Shown here piece by piece: positions 56,013 through 64,000 of a stretch of 64,000 nt of DNA. The translations under genes and the position numbers were made by a program. This DNA is from Amycolatopsis vastitatis (GTDB taxonomy: Bacteria > Actinomycetota > Actinomycetes > Mycobacteriales > Pseudonocardiaceae): the NCBI RefSeq assembly GCF_002234595.1, contig NZ_NMUL01000007.1, positions 434,001-498,000 of the forward strand, read 5' to 3'. How positions within the stretch are numbered: the stretch's first letter is position 1; every line of letters starts with the position of its first letter. A model generated the notes under the pieces. The model was not told the DNA's origin. It saw only the letters and a program-made list of their open reading frames with translations, and did no database searches.

Positions 56013-57845
56013 TTACTCGCGGTCTTCCGAGGTCTTGTTCCGGCGGCTGAGCATGATGCCGCCGCCGACGAGCACGATCACGACGACGGCGCCGACGATG
56101 ATCCACACGACGGTGCCGCCGCTGCCGGAGTCCGCGGCGGCCTGGCTGCCGGCGGGGGTGGCGCCGTAGACGCCCCAGTAGCCGGACTGCTCGAGGATCG
56201 CGCCGTTGGGCTGCGGCTGCTTGGTGAAGCCGGAGAACTTGTCGGAGCGGTAGGCCTCGAGCGCGTTCGGGTAGTCCAGCACGACGTTGACGGCCTGGCT
56301 CGCCAGGCGGGCCTGGGCCTGCTTGACGATCTCGGCGCGCTTGGCGTCGTCGGTCTCGGCGAGCTGCCGGGCACGCAGGCTGTCGAACTCGGGGTCGCAG
56401 AAGAAGGTGTCGGTGGTGGCGCCCTTGCCCTGGGCGTTCGGCCGGGCCGCGCAGACGTGCAGCTGCAGCGCGGAGTCCGGGTCCGGGTTGGTGGCGTAGC
56501 CGGAGATGGCGAGGTCGTACTTGCCGGCGTTGGTGCGGTCGTTGAGCTCGTCGTCGGAGACGAGCTCCTGCTTGACGGTGATGCCGATGTCCTTGAGCCA
56601 GCCGGAAACGTACTGCGCGACGCGCTGGTCGTAGGGCCGGTTCGCGTGCCCGGTCAGCCGCAGCTCGAGCTTCGCGCCGCCGGGGGCGACGCGGACGCCG
56701 TCGGGTCCCTTGGCGTAGCCGGCCTGGTCGAGGGCGGTGCCGGCCGCCGCGAGGTCGAACTTGACCTGCTCGTTCGCGGCGGGCTCCCAGTGGTAGCTCC
56801 GGAAGACCGGCGGGACGATGCCGGCGCCGGGCTGCGCGAAGCCGCTGGCCACGCGGTCGACGATGGCCTGCCTGTCGATGGCCTGGATGATCGCCTTGCG
56901 CAGCCGGATGTCCTTCAGCACCGGGTTGCCGTCGCCGATCGGCTGGTTTTCGCTGTTCTGCACGCCGAAGTTGAGGTTGATCTCGTCGTAGCGGCGGCTG
57001 GGGGCGGCGTTGGTGGCGATGTTCGGCTGGCCCTTGAGCGCGTTGAACTGGGTGGCGGTGAGCCGGTTGACGGCGTCGACCTCGCCCTGGCGCAGGGCGT
57101 TGACGGCGGCTTCGGCGTCCTTGAACACCAGCAGCTGCAGCTCGTCGACCTGCGGCGCGCCGCGCCAGTAGTTCTTGTTGGCCTTGAACTTGACGTACTC
57201 GTTCTGCTTGTACTCGGTCAGCTGGTACGGGCCGTCGTTCACGCCTACGACCGAGATGTCGTCGGTCTTCGGGTCGTTGAGGTCCTTGATCGGCGCCCAG
57301 ACGTGCTCGGGCACGATCGGCACGTCGAGCAGGTTCATGTCCGACTGCACGGTCTTGGTCTTGATGACCAGTGTCGTGTCGTCGGGTGCGGTGACGGTGT
57401 CGAAGTTGGTGACGTAGTTGCCGTTGGCCGTGCGGGCGTTCTCGTCGGTCATCATCCGGTTGAACGTGAACGCGGGGTCCTTGGCGGTGACCGGCTGCCC
57501 GTCGCTCCACTTGGCGCCCGAGCGGATCTTGTAGGTCCAGGTGAGCTTGTCGGCCGACGGGGTCCACGACTCGGCGAGCGCGGGCGAGGCCTGCGCGGTC
57601 TCGGCCGAGGGGATGGTGAGGAACTCGTAGACGAACCGGCCGACCTGCGTCGAAGCGGCCAGGCCCGCGGTGAACGGGTTGAGGTGGTCGATGCCGGTGG
57701 TCAGCGCGACGCGCAGCACCTTGCCCTGCTGGGCGTGGGCGGGCGCGGCGAGCGGGATCGCGCTCAGCGCCGCGGCGGCGAACACCGCGCCCACGCGGCC
57801 GAGCCGCCCGACCCTGCGTTGGAAATGCACCGAAAACCACCCCAT
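56013..57845 (-). CDS. Peptide-binding protein (SBP_bac_5) with C-terminal anchor
   Basis: 610 residues. A signal peptide (residues 1-37, cleavage after APAHA) lacks a lipobox Cys. The SBP_bac_5 body starts KVLRVALTTGIDHLNPFTAG and contains YKIRSGAKWSDGQPVTAKD and DIRLRKAIIQAIDRQAIVDRV. Unusually, the C-terminus ends in a transmembrane helix (GGTVVWIIVGAVVVIVLVGGGIML) and a basic tail SRRNKTSEDRE, so the protein is tethered at its C-terminus instead of through an N-terminal lipid. It captures oligopeptides for the importer encoded downstream. Confidence 0.93.
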   Translation of the reverse strand: MGWFSVHFQRRVGRLGRVGAVFAAAALSAIPLAAPAHAQQGKVLRVALTTGIDHLNPFTAGLAASTQVGRFVYEFLTIPSAETAQASPALAESWTPSADKLTWTYKIRSGAKWSDGQPVTAKDPAFTFNRMMTDENARTANGNYVTNFDTVTAPDDTTLVIKTKTVQSDMNLLDVPIVPEHVWAPIKDLNDPKTDDISVVGVNDGPYQLTEYKQNEYVKFKANKNYWRGAPQVDELQLLVFKDAEAAVNALRQGEVDAVNRLTATQFNALKGQPNIATNAAPSRRYDEINLNFGVQNSENQPIGDGNPVLKDIRLRKAIIQAIDRQAIVDRVASGFAQPGAGIVPPVFRSYHWEPAANEQVKFDLAAAGTALDQAGYAKGPDGVRVAPGGAKLELRLTGHANRPYDQRVAQYVSGWLKDIGITVKQELVSDDELNDRTNAGKYDLAISGYATNPDPDSALQLHVCAARPNAQGKGATTDTFFCDPEFDSLRARQLAETDDAKRAEIVKQAQARLASQAVNVVLDYPNALEAYRSDKFSGFTKQPQPNGAILEQSGYWGVYGATPAGSQAAADSGSGGTVVWIIVGAVVVIVLVGGGIMLSRRNKTSEDRE

Positions 57846-57927
57846 CGTCTCGCTGTGAGCCTCCCCAAGGACGAGAAGTAACCACATACCGGGACAACCG
57901 CGCAATATGTTGCCGCCTCGGCAGGTG

Positions 57928-57947
57928 TCCGATCGTTATCGATCGGA
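57928..57947. promoter_or_regulatory. Dyad TCCGATCG-TTAT-CGATCGGA between divergent operons
   Basis: Perfect 8-bp arms around TTAT lie between the importer operon and the divergent dppA-like gene, 83 bp from one start and 67 bp from the other. The position suits a shared operator; no regulator gene adjoins. Confidence 0.55.
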
Positions 57948-58014
57948 TTTTGTCACGCACCGTGATCGGCGATTCCGCGCCCGGGGCGGGGGCGGGCTGG
58001 CTAGAGTGCCCGGC

Positions 58015-58842
58015 ATGCGCATCCTGATCTCGGCGGACATGGAGGGCGCCACCGGCGTCACCTGGACCGACGACGTCGTGCCCGGTTCGCCGCAGTGGGA
58101 CCGCTTCCGGCGGCTATTCACCGGCGACGTCAACGCGGTGCTGGCGGGGCTGTTCGGGGCGGGAGCCGGTGATGTCCTGGTCAACGAGGCGCATTCGTCG
58201 CAGCGGAACCTGCTGCTGGAGGACCTCGACCCGCGGGCGCGGATGCTGACCGGGCGGCACAAGCCGCTGTCGATGATGCAGGGCATCGATTCCGGTGTGG
58301 ACGGTGTGGTGTTCCTCGGCTACCACGCCGGCGCCGGGTTCGACGGGGTGCTTTCGCACACCTACCTGGAGAACCAGATCACCGGGGTGTGGCTGGACGA
58401 CGTCCCGGCTAGCGAGGGCCGCCTGAACGCGGCCGTCGCGGCGGAGTACGGAGTCCCTGTCCTGCTCGTTTCGGGTGACGACAAAACGTGCGACGACGCC
58501 CGTGACTACGCTCCGGAGTCGGAGCTGGTCCAGGTGAAGGAGTGCGTGAGCCGGTATGCGGCGATCTGCCTGCCGCCGTCGCGCACGGCGGAGCTGCTGA
58601 CCGGGGCGGCGGCCGACGCGATGGCGCGGGCCGGGCGCGAGGAGCGCCGCGTTGGGGCCCACCGGATGGAAGTCGAGTTCGACGCGAGCCACCTGGCGCA
58701 GGCCACGGCGGTGATCCCGACGGTGGAGCAGATCGGGACGCGCCGCATCGGGTTCGACGCGGTGAACATGACCGAGGCGATGAAGGCGTTCAAGGTCGTC
58801 ACGGCGGTCGCGGCGGGGGCGGTGCAGGGCATCTATGGCTGA
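58015..58842 (+). CDS. D-aminopeptidase DppA-like (peptidase M55)
   Basis: 275-residue zinc D-aminopeptidase. MRILISADMEGATGVTW carries Asp8 and Glu10; NEAHSSQRNLLLEDLDPRA and FLGYHAGAGFDGVLSHTYLENQ carry the conserved histidines (about 60 and 100). DppA releases N-terminal D-amino acids from D-Ala-containing peptides. TAGAGT lies 8 nt before the ATG. It overlaps the M20 peptidase by 8 nt and faces the dipeptide importer, so peptides, possibly wall-derived, are probably imported and cut here. Confidence 0.93.
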   Translation: MRILISADMEGATGVTWTDDVVPGSPQWDRFRRLFTGDVNAVLAGLFGAGAGDVLVNEAHSSQRNLLLEDLDPRARMLTGRHKPLSMMQGIDSGVDGVVFLGYHAGAGFDGVLSHTYLENQITGVWLDDVPASEGRLNAAVAAEYGVPVLLVSGDDKTCDDARDYAPESELVQVKECVSRYAAICLPPSRTAELLTGAAADAMARAGREERRVGAHRMEVEFDASHLAQATAVIPTVEQIGTRRIGFDAVNMTEAMKAFKVVTAVAAGAVQGIYG

Positions 58843-60133
58843 CGTCGTGCAGCTTTGCGCGGACCTGATCCGGTTCGACACCACCAACCGCGGCGGCGGG
58901 GACGCCGAGCCCGAACGGCCCGCCGCGGAGTACGTGGCGGCGTTCCTCGACGGCCTGGGCATCCCGTCGAAGATCCTTGAGGCCGCTCCTGGCCGGGCCA
59001 GTGTGATCGCGCGCGTTCCGGGGAGCGATCCGTCGCTGCCCGCGCTGCTGGTGCAGGGGCACCTCGACGTCGTCCCGGCGGACGCCGCGGACTGGTCGGT
59101 GCCGCCGTTCGCCGGCGAGGTGCGCGACGGGTACCTGTGGGGCCGCGGCGCGACCGACATGAAGGACTTCGTGGCGATGGTGCTGGCCGCCCTGGCCGGC
59201 GGGGTGCGGCCGCGGCGTGAGCTGGTGCTGGCGTTCGTCGCCGACGAGGAGGACCGCGGCGACTGGGGCGCGCACTGGCTGGTGGCCGAGCATCCTTCGC
59301 TCTTCGAGGGCTGTGTCGCGGCGATCAGCGAGTCGGGCGGCTACACCTACCACGTGCCGGCCGCCGACGGCCGTGACGTGCACCTGTACCCGGTCGGGAC
59401 GGCCGAGCGCGGGACGGCGCACCTGCGCCTGACCGCCCGCGGCCGCGCCGGGCACGGCTCGCGCCCGAACGACGAGAACGCCGTCACCCGGCTGGTGGGT
59501 GCGGTGCACCGGATCGCCGCGCACCGCTGGCCGGTGTCGCTGACGCCGGCGGTGCGCGCGTTCCTGGAACGCGCCGGCGCGGCGCTGGGCGTTCCCGTTG
59601 ATCTGTCCTCTTCGGACGGTGTGGACGCGACGGTGGCCGCGCTGGGGCCGGCGGGCGCGCTGGTGGTGCCGACGGTCCGCAACAGCACGACGCCGACGAT
59701 GCTGGACGCGGGGTACAAGGTGAACGTGATCCCGTCGACGGCTTCGGCGCAGGTCGACGTGCGCGTGCTGCCGGGGACCGAGGACGCGTTGTTCGCGGTG
59801 GTGGACGAGTTGCTCGGCGAGGGTGTTACACGGGAGTTCGTGGCGAACCAGCCGCCGGTGCAGGCGCCGGTGGATTCGCCGTGGTTCTCCGCGATGGCGG
59901 CCGCTTTGCGTTCCGAGGACCCCGAAGCGGTCGTCGTGCCCTATTGCCTGGGCGGGGGCACCGACGCGAAGGCGTTCGCGAAGCTGGGCATCGAAAACTA
60001 CGGGTTCGCGCCGCTGTGGCTGCCGAAGGGCTTCCCGTACCGGGCGATGGCGCACGGGGTGGACGAGCGGGTGCCGGTGGAGGGCCTGCACTTCGGCACC
60101 CGTGTGCTGTCCCGGTTTCTCGCTAGCGTGTGA
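58835..60133 (+). CDS. M20-family metallopeptidase
   Basis: 432 residues. ALLVQGHLDVVPADAADWSVPPFAGEVRDGYLWGRGATDMKDFVAMVL holds the first zinc ligands (HxD, then Asp), and VLAFVADEEDRGDWGAHWL the Glu-Glu pair. The dimerisation domain begins RGTAHLRLTARGRAGHGSRPNDENAV, and the last ligand is the His in YRAMAHGVDERVPVEGL. It resembles carnosine/ArgE-DapE type di- or carboxypeptidases. It overlaps dppA, so it probably completes the breakdown of imported peptides. Confidence 0.95.
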   Translation: MADVVQLCADLIRFDTTNRGGGDAEPERPAAEYVAAFLDGLGIPSKILEAAPGRASVIARVPGSDPSLPALLVQGHLDVVPADAADWSVPPFAGEVRDGYLWGRGATDMKDFVAMVLAALAGGVRPRRELVLAFVADEEDRGDWGAHWLVAEHPSLFEGCVAAISESGGYTYHVPAADGRDVHLYPVGTAERGTAHLRLTARGRAGHGSRPNDENAVTRLVGAVHRIAAHRWPVSLTPAVRAFLERAGAALGVPVDLSSSDGVDATVAALGPAGALVVPTVRNSTTPTMLDAGYKVNVIPSTASAQVDVRVLPGTEDALFAVVDELLGEGVTREFVANQPPVQAPVDSPWFSAMAAALRSEDPEAVVVPYCLGGGTDAKAFAKLGIENYGFAPLWLPKGFPYRAMAHGVDERVPVEGLHFGTRVLSRFLASV

Positions 60134-60761
60134 ACTCGGCCCAGTAGCGGTCGCCGTCGCGGATCGTGTCCAGGCTCACCAGCCGGACGCCGGCCTGGGC
60201 GACGGACTCGATTTCGGCGCGGTTGAACGGCCACGGCGGTCCCGGCTCGGGCTCGTTGTTCTCCTCCGCCACCTCCGAGACCAGCGCCGTGCCGCCGGGC
60301 GCCAGGAATCCGGCCAGAGAGGCGATCGCCGCCGGGCGGAAGGCGCGGGGCATCGCCTGGATGTTGATGATCTCCACGACCAGGTCGAACGCGTGGTGCC
60401 ACTCCCCCGGCGGGTTCAGCAGGTCGGCGACCACGTAGTCGACCGCGGACTCCGGGAAGCGGGCGCGGGCGCTCTCGACGGCGGTCGGGGCGACGTCGAA
60501 CGCCGTCACAGCCCAACCGGCCGCGGCCAGCTGTTCGGCGTCGTCGCCGAGGGCGCTGCCGACGAGCAGGGCGCGGCGGCCTTCGCCGGGGTGGCGCTGC
60601 GCCCACGCGGCCAGCTCGGGGTTCGGCTTGCCTCGCGTCCACGGCACCTCGGCCTCACCGCGGGCGGCGGCGGTGTAGAGCTGCTCGAACCACCCGGTCG
60701 GGTCGCCTTCGGCGAGGGAGGCGCGGGCGAGTACTCGGTCGGCGGGGTCCGGCGTCGTCAT
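60123..60761 (-). CDS. SAM-dependent methyltransferase, TPMT-like
   Basis: 212 residues. GDPTGWFEQLYTAAARGEAEVPWTRGKPNPELAAWA is typical of thiopurine/thiol methyltransferase-like class I enzymes; motif I is RRALLVGSALGDDAEQLAAAGWAVTAFDVA, motif post I VESARARFPESAVDYVVADLL. A C-terminal block EVAEENNEPEPGPPWPFNRAEI follows. The substrate is unknown. It converges on the M20 gene, overlapping it by 11 nt. Confidence 0.9.
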   Translation of the reverse strand: MTTPDPADRVLARASLAEGDPTGWFEQLYTAAARGEAEVPWTRGKPNPELAAWAQRHPGEGRRALLVGSALGDDAEQLAAAGWAVTAFDVAPTAVESARARFPESAVDYVVADLLNPPGEWHHAFDLVVEIINIQAMPRAFRPAAIASLAGFLAPGGTALVSEVAEENNEPEPGPPWPFNRAEIESVAQAGVRLVSLDTIRDGDRYWAEFTR

Positions 60762-60802
60762 GATCGCGACTTTAGCGGCGACGCCGGACCCGCGTGAGGT
60801 GT

Positions 60803-62431
60803 TTACGGCGCCACCGGGCCCGGGATCGCGTACAGCCCATCGCCCGCCCAGTGGACGACGTCCCGGACCGGCGCCATCGGCGGCGCGGGGCGGAAGTTGG
60901 CCGCGTCGTCGACGCTGCCGGTGCCGTCGTAGACCGCGCGCTGCGGGTACGGGAACACCGGCCGGGTGCGGGTGACGTGGCCGGTGGCGTCCCGGCCGGT
61001 CGCGGTGACCACCGTGGGCGCGGTGCCGCGTTCCACCCAGGCGACCAGTTCCTTCAGCGGGTCGAACTCGGTGAGCGTGGTGCCGCCGCCGCAGTGGTAG
61101 AGCGACGGGACCATGAACAGCCGCGCCCAGTCCTGGCCGTGGCCGTGGGTGAGCCGCTGGTAGTAGTCGAGCGTGCCGGCCGGCGGGATGGCCTCGTCGG
61201 CCCAGCCGTGCCAGAGCACGAGCTTGCCGCCGCGCCGCTGGAAGGCCGACAGGTCGAGGCTCATCGCGTTGTACCGGACGCCTTCGGGGGTGAGCCGGTC
61301 GAACTCGCGCTTGGTGAAGGCGAAGGTGTCGACGGTCGAGGCCGGCGCGCCGATCGGGTAGCCGAGGTAGCGCAGGTAGCTGTCGGCGAGGCTGCGGGCG
61401 AAGCTGACGCCGCCGGTTTCGGGGGTCGGGATGATCCAGCCGGCCCAGGACAGCTCGGAGCCGGGCAGTTCGCCGCCGGGGTAGAGCAGCGTGCCGTGGC
61501 CGTCGGTGGGCGGCGAGTAGATCCTGCGGGTCGCCGCGACCTGGACCGGGGTGAGGCACGACGGGGTGTCGGCGCCGGCGCAGGCCAGGCTCGCGGGGTC
61601 GAAGTGGCAGGCGCGCGGGTCGTCGAGCTGGCCGTCGGTGAGCCCGTCGAGGCGGTCGCAGGCGGCGAGGACGGCGTTGTGCAGGGCGGGCAGCTTCGCC
61701 GCGGTGAGGATCGGGCTGCCGTCGGCGGCGGTGTCGACCCGCGCGAGCCAGGCCTGGAACTCCAGCAGCGGTGACCAGTAGTTCGCGGGGGCGCCGGCGA
61801 CGACGCCGTCGAAGTCGTCCGGGTAGCGCTGGGCCAGCTGGAGGCCTTCGCGGCCGCCGTCGGAGCAGCCGGTGAAGTAGGACTTCTTCGGCGGGGCACC
61901 GTAGAACGCCCGGATGATCGCCTTCGAGGCGCGCGAGACGACGTGGGGCGCGCGGAACTCCAGGTCGTCGCGGGCGGCTTGGTCGTGCGCGCCCCAGCTG
62001 CCGTCGTCGACGACGGCGGGGGTCTTGCCGACGTGCCCGTCGTCGGTGGCGGCGACCGCGACGTCGCCGCCGTGGGGCAGGCCGCAGTCGGCGAACTGGG
62101 GTGGGTTGACCAGGCCGCAGAAGCCGCCGCAGCCGTACTGGAGGTAGCGGCCGGCGTAGGTCTTGGTGGGCAGCCGCAGCTCGAACCGCACGGCGGGCTC
62201 GACGTAGCCCTTCACCCCGCAGTACTCGGGGTCGGTGCCGGTGGCCTCGACGACCGCCGCCGAGGTGACGTGCGTGGCCGCGCCCGGCAGGGCGAACCCG
62301 CGGGCCAGGTCGCCGCAGGCGATGGCGGGCCGGACGGCCGAACCCGTCGCGGCGGTGGCCGTGACCGGGGCGAATCCGGTGGTGGCGAGCAGGAGTGCGG
62401 TCAGTGCGGTGAAGATCCGGACTGGTCTCAT
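60803..62431 (-). CDS. Secreted tannase/feruloyl esterase-family protein
   Basis: 542 residues. A signal peptide (PVRIFTALTALLLATTGFAPVTATAA) precedes the tannase-fold body. The nucleophile motif is SYFTGCSDGGREGLQLAQRYP (GCSxGG), and GYVEPAVRFELRLPTKTYAGRYLQYGCGGFCG is typical. The paired cysteines (CGD...CGV, CGGFCG, CHF, CAG) suggest disulfides. The acid residue lies in LVLWHGWADEAIPP and the histidine in SLYHCGGG. It hydrolyses aromatic (feruloyl/galloyl) esters of plant material or an unknown substrate. Confidence 0.9.
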   Translation of the reverse strand: MRPVRIFTALTALLLATTGFAPVTATAATGSAVRPAIACGDLARGFALPGAATHVTSAAVVEATGTDPEYCGVKGYVEPAVRFELRLPTKTYAGRYLQYGCGGFCGLVNPPQFADCGLPHGGDVAVAATDDGHVGKTPAVVDDGSWGAHDQAARDDLEFRAPHVVSRASKAIIRAFYGAPPKKSYFTGCSDGGREGLQLAQRYPDDFDGVVAGAPANYWSPLLEFQAWLARVDTAADGSPILTAAKLPALHNAVLAACDRLDGLTDGQLDDPRACHFDPASLACAGADTPSCLTPVQVAATRRIYSPPTDGHGTLLYPGGELPGSELSWAGWIIPTPETGGVSFARSLADSYLRYLGYPIGAPASTVDTFAFTKREFDRLTPEGVRYNAMSLDLSAFQRRGGKLVLWHGWADEAIPPAGTLDYYQRLTHGHGQDWARLFMVPSLYHCGGGTTLTEFDPLKELVAWVERGTAPTVVTATGRDATGHVTRTRPVFPYPQRAVYDGTGSVDDAANFRPAPPMAPVRDVVHWAGDGLYAIPGPVAP

Positions 62432-62577
62432 CGGTTTCGAGTTCCCCTCGGTTGTCCAGTTCTGGCCAGGTTTGCCGACCGGCCTTGACATCGATGTCAC
62501 CCGCGCGTTTCGCTCTCTGGGCGCCGCCGGTCCCCGTCCGTCGGTCCCCAGTTCACCCTCCAGAGCTTGGAGCAACG

Positions 62578-64000
62578 ATGCCCCGAAGCGCCAGACCGCC
62601 GGTCGCTTTCCTGGTGACCGCCGCCGTGGTCGCCGCCGGCCTGGTCGCCCTTCCCGCGGCCTCGGCGGCCGCCGCCGAAGACGCTCTTCCCCCCGACTTC
62701 TCCTCCTCCTTCGAGGCGGGTGACGTCCAGCCGACGTGGACCGACGCGGTCGACACCGACGCGGCGGGCAAGCCGCGCGCGTCCGGCGTGAACGGCGCGA
62801 ACGGCACCTCGATCCCGGGCGACATCCGCGGCAAGGTCACCGAGACCAGCGCGAGCAGCGAGAACACCTCGGGTGGCGAGGTCGTGTCGAACCTCGTCGA
62901 CGGCACGACGGACACGAAGTGGCTGTCGTGGGACCCGACGGCGTGGGCGCAGATCACGTTGTCGGAAGCCACCTCGATCACGCACTACGCGATCTCCTCG
63001 GCCAACGACTTCGCCGAGCGCGACCCGAAGGACTGGACGCTGCAGGGCTCGAACGACGCGAGTTCCTGGACCGACCTGGACACGCAGACCGGCCAGTCGT
63101 TCGCCGAGCGGTTCCAGACGAACAACTACAAGCTGGCCGCGCCGACCGCGGCGTACAAGTACTTCCGGCTGAACGTCACGCGCAACAACGGCGGCCCGAT
63201 CCTGCAGCTGTCGGAGCTGCTCCTGGCCAACGACGAGCCCGCGCCGCCGCCGCTGCCGAACATGCGCAGCTTCGTCGACTCCGGCCCGACCAGCGGGTAC
63301 ACGAACAAGAACCGCGCCGGCTTCACCGGGCTCAAGGCGTTCCGCTACTCGGGCAGCCAGACCGCGGCGGGGCACGGCTGGTCGTACAACAAGATCTTCG
63401 ACGTGAACGTCCCGGTCGTGGCCTCGACCGAGCTGTCGTACAAGGTGCAGCCGCAGTTCATCACCGGCGACCTGAAGTACCCGAGCACGAACGTCGCGGT
63501 CGACCTGGCCTTCACCGACGGCACCTACCTGCGTGACCTCGGCGCGACCGACCAGTACGGCTTCCCCCTGACGCCGGAGGGCCAGGGCGCGTCGAAGGTG
63601 CTCTACGCCAACCAGTGGAACCTGGTGCGCTCGGCGATCGGGCAGGTCGCGAAGGGCAAGACGATCGACCGGATCCTCGTCGGCTACGACAACCCGAACG
63701 GCCCCGGCACGCTGCAGGGCTGGCTCGACGACGTCAAGGTTTCGGCCACGCCGACGCCGCCGGCGAGCCTCCGCCCGAGTGACAACGTGATCACCACGCG
63801 GGGCACGATGGCCAACGGCACCTTCTCGCGCGGCAACAACTTCCCGGCCACGGCGGTGCCGCACGGGTTCAACTTCTGGACCCCGGTCACCGACGCGGGT
63901 GCCGACCAGGGTGGTTCGCCGCGCTGGCTGTACAACTACAGCACCCAGAACAACGCGCAGAACCTCCCGCAGCTGCAGGCGTTCAGCGTCAGCCACGAGC
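62578..64000 (+). CDS. GH92 alpha-mannosidase with F5/8 C domain (partial)
   Basis: The first 474 residues of a long secreted glycoside hydrolase whose 3' end is outside the window. A signal peptide (PPVAFLVTAAVVAAGLVALPAASAAA) is followed by an F5/8-type C (discoidin) carbohydrate-binding domain (about 85-220: GGEVVSNLVDGTTDTKWLSWDP ... AAYKYFRLNVTRNNG). The GH92 N-terminal domain begins around RPSDNVITTRGTMANGTFSRGNNFPATAVPHGFNFWTPVTDAG. The family removes alpha-1,2-mannose in a calcium-dependent manner. GGAG precedes the ATG. Confidence 0.92.
   Translation, partial: MPRSARPPVAFLVTAAVVAAGLVALPAASAAAAEDALPPDFSSSFEAGDVQPTWTDAVDTDAAGKPRASGVNGANGTSIPGDIRGKVTETSASSENTSGGEVVSNLVDGTTDTKWLSWDPTAWAQITLSEATSITHYAISSANDFAERDPKDWTLQGSNDASSWTDLDTQTGQSFAERFQTNNYKLAAPTAAYKYFRLNVTRNNGGPILQLSELLLANDEPAPPPLPNMRSFVDSGPTSGYTNKNRAGFTGLKAFRYSGSQTAAGHGWSYNKIFDVNVPVVASTELSYKVQPQFITGDLKYPSTNVAVDLAFTDGTYLRDLGATDQYGFPLTPEGQGASKVLYANQWNLVRSAIGQVAKGKTIDRILVGYDNPNGPGTLQGWLDDVKVSATPTPPASLRPSDNVITTRGTMANGTFSRGNNFPATAVPHGFNFWTPVTDAGADQGGSPRWLYNYSTQNNAQNLPQLQAFSVSHE

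Noticed and set aside
1..64000. CRISPR arrays, tRNA and rRNA genes
   Set aside because: No regularly spaced repeats and no cloverleaf or rRNA signature sequences were seen.

Overview
The window is very GC-rich, mostly coding DNA from an actinomycete. Many GTG starts, leaderless promoters, 4-nt ATGA/GTGA gene overlaps, an MptB-type mannosyltransferase, the DUF3090/SCO1664 and DUF3097 families and a vanHAX cluster point to Pseudonocardiales, most likely Amycolatopsis or a close relative. That placement is inference. A near-consensus actinobacterial dif site at 4308-4335 puts the left part of the window at the chromosome's replication terminus, which fits the accessory character of much of what follows.

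Layout. 1-4340: partial transporter, Rpf-like cell-wall hydrolase, glycerophosphodiesterase, a small zinc-knuckle protein, then a tyrosine recombinase preceded by a 48-bp perfect palindrome and dif. 4340-13030: short metabolic and regulatory genes (two SRPBCC proteins with an ArsR regulator, a Pat-like acetyltransferase, XRE-cupin, three TetR regulators, AidB-like dehydrogenase, flavin monooxygenase), many with visible operator dyads. 13263-18620: a four-gene translationally coupled operon in which a DrrAB-type exporter is fused by overlaps to an SNF2 helicase and a SWIM protein, faced by a TetR gene. 19459-23906: P450, TetR with an extra domain, ECF42-like sigma factor with its DGPF partner. 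23909-25392: a complete IS110 element whose bridge RNA guides can be read directly. 25394-31232: DUF1772/AraC pair, an ArsR remnant, and an accessory patch with a Cre-like recombinase, a loxP-geometry inverted repeat and several zinc-knuckle proteins.

31710-34391 is vanHAX, which converts cell-wall precursors from D-Ala-D-Ala to D-Ala-D-Lac (glycopeptide resistance). No vanRS genes and no glycopeptide biosynthesis genes lie in the window. 34492-41822 holds an SGNH hydrolase, TetR, MerR, a flavin monooxygenase, a beta-lactamase-fold hydrolase, an MFS transporter and a broken VOC gene. 41877-52263 is more housekeeping in character: NfeD with two SPFH proteins, DUF3097, the DUF3090-SCO1664-APH operon, the S9 peptidase/LD-carboxypeptidase/PPOX operon and the mannosyltransferase. 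52440-60133 is a dipeptide ABC transporter facing a DppA-type D-aminopeptidase and an M20 peptidase. The right end has a methyltransferase, a tannase-family esterase and the start of a secreted GH92 alpha-mannosidase.

The signals most worth following are the two tyrosine recombinases, each beside a symmetric recombination-site-like inverted repeat and a zinc-knuckle protein, and the IS110 bridge RNA in which all four guides match the element's own ends and insertion site.
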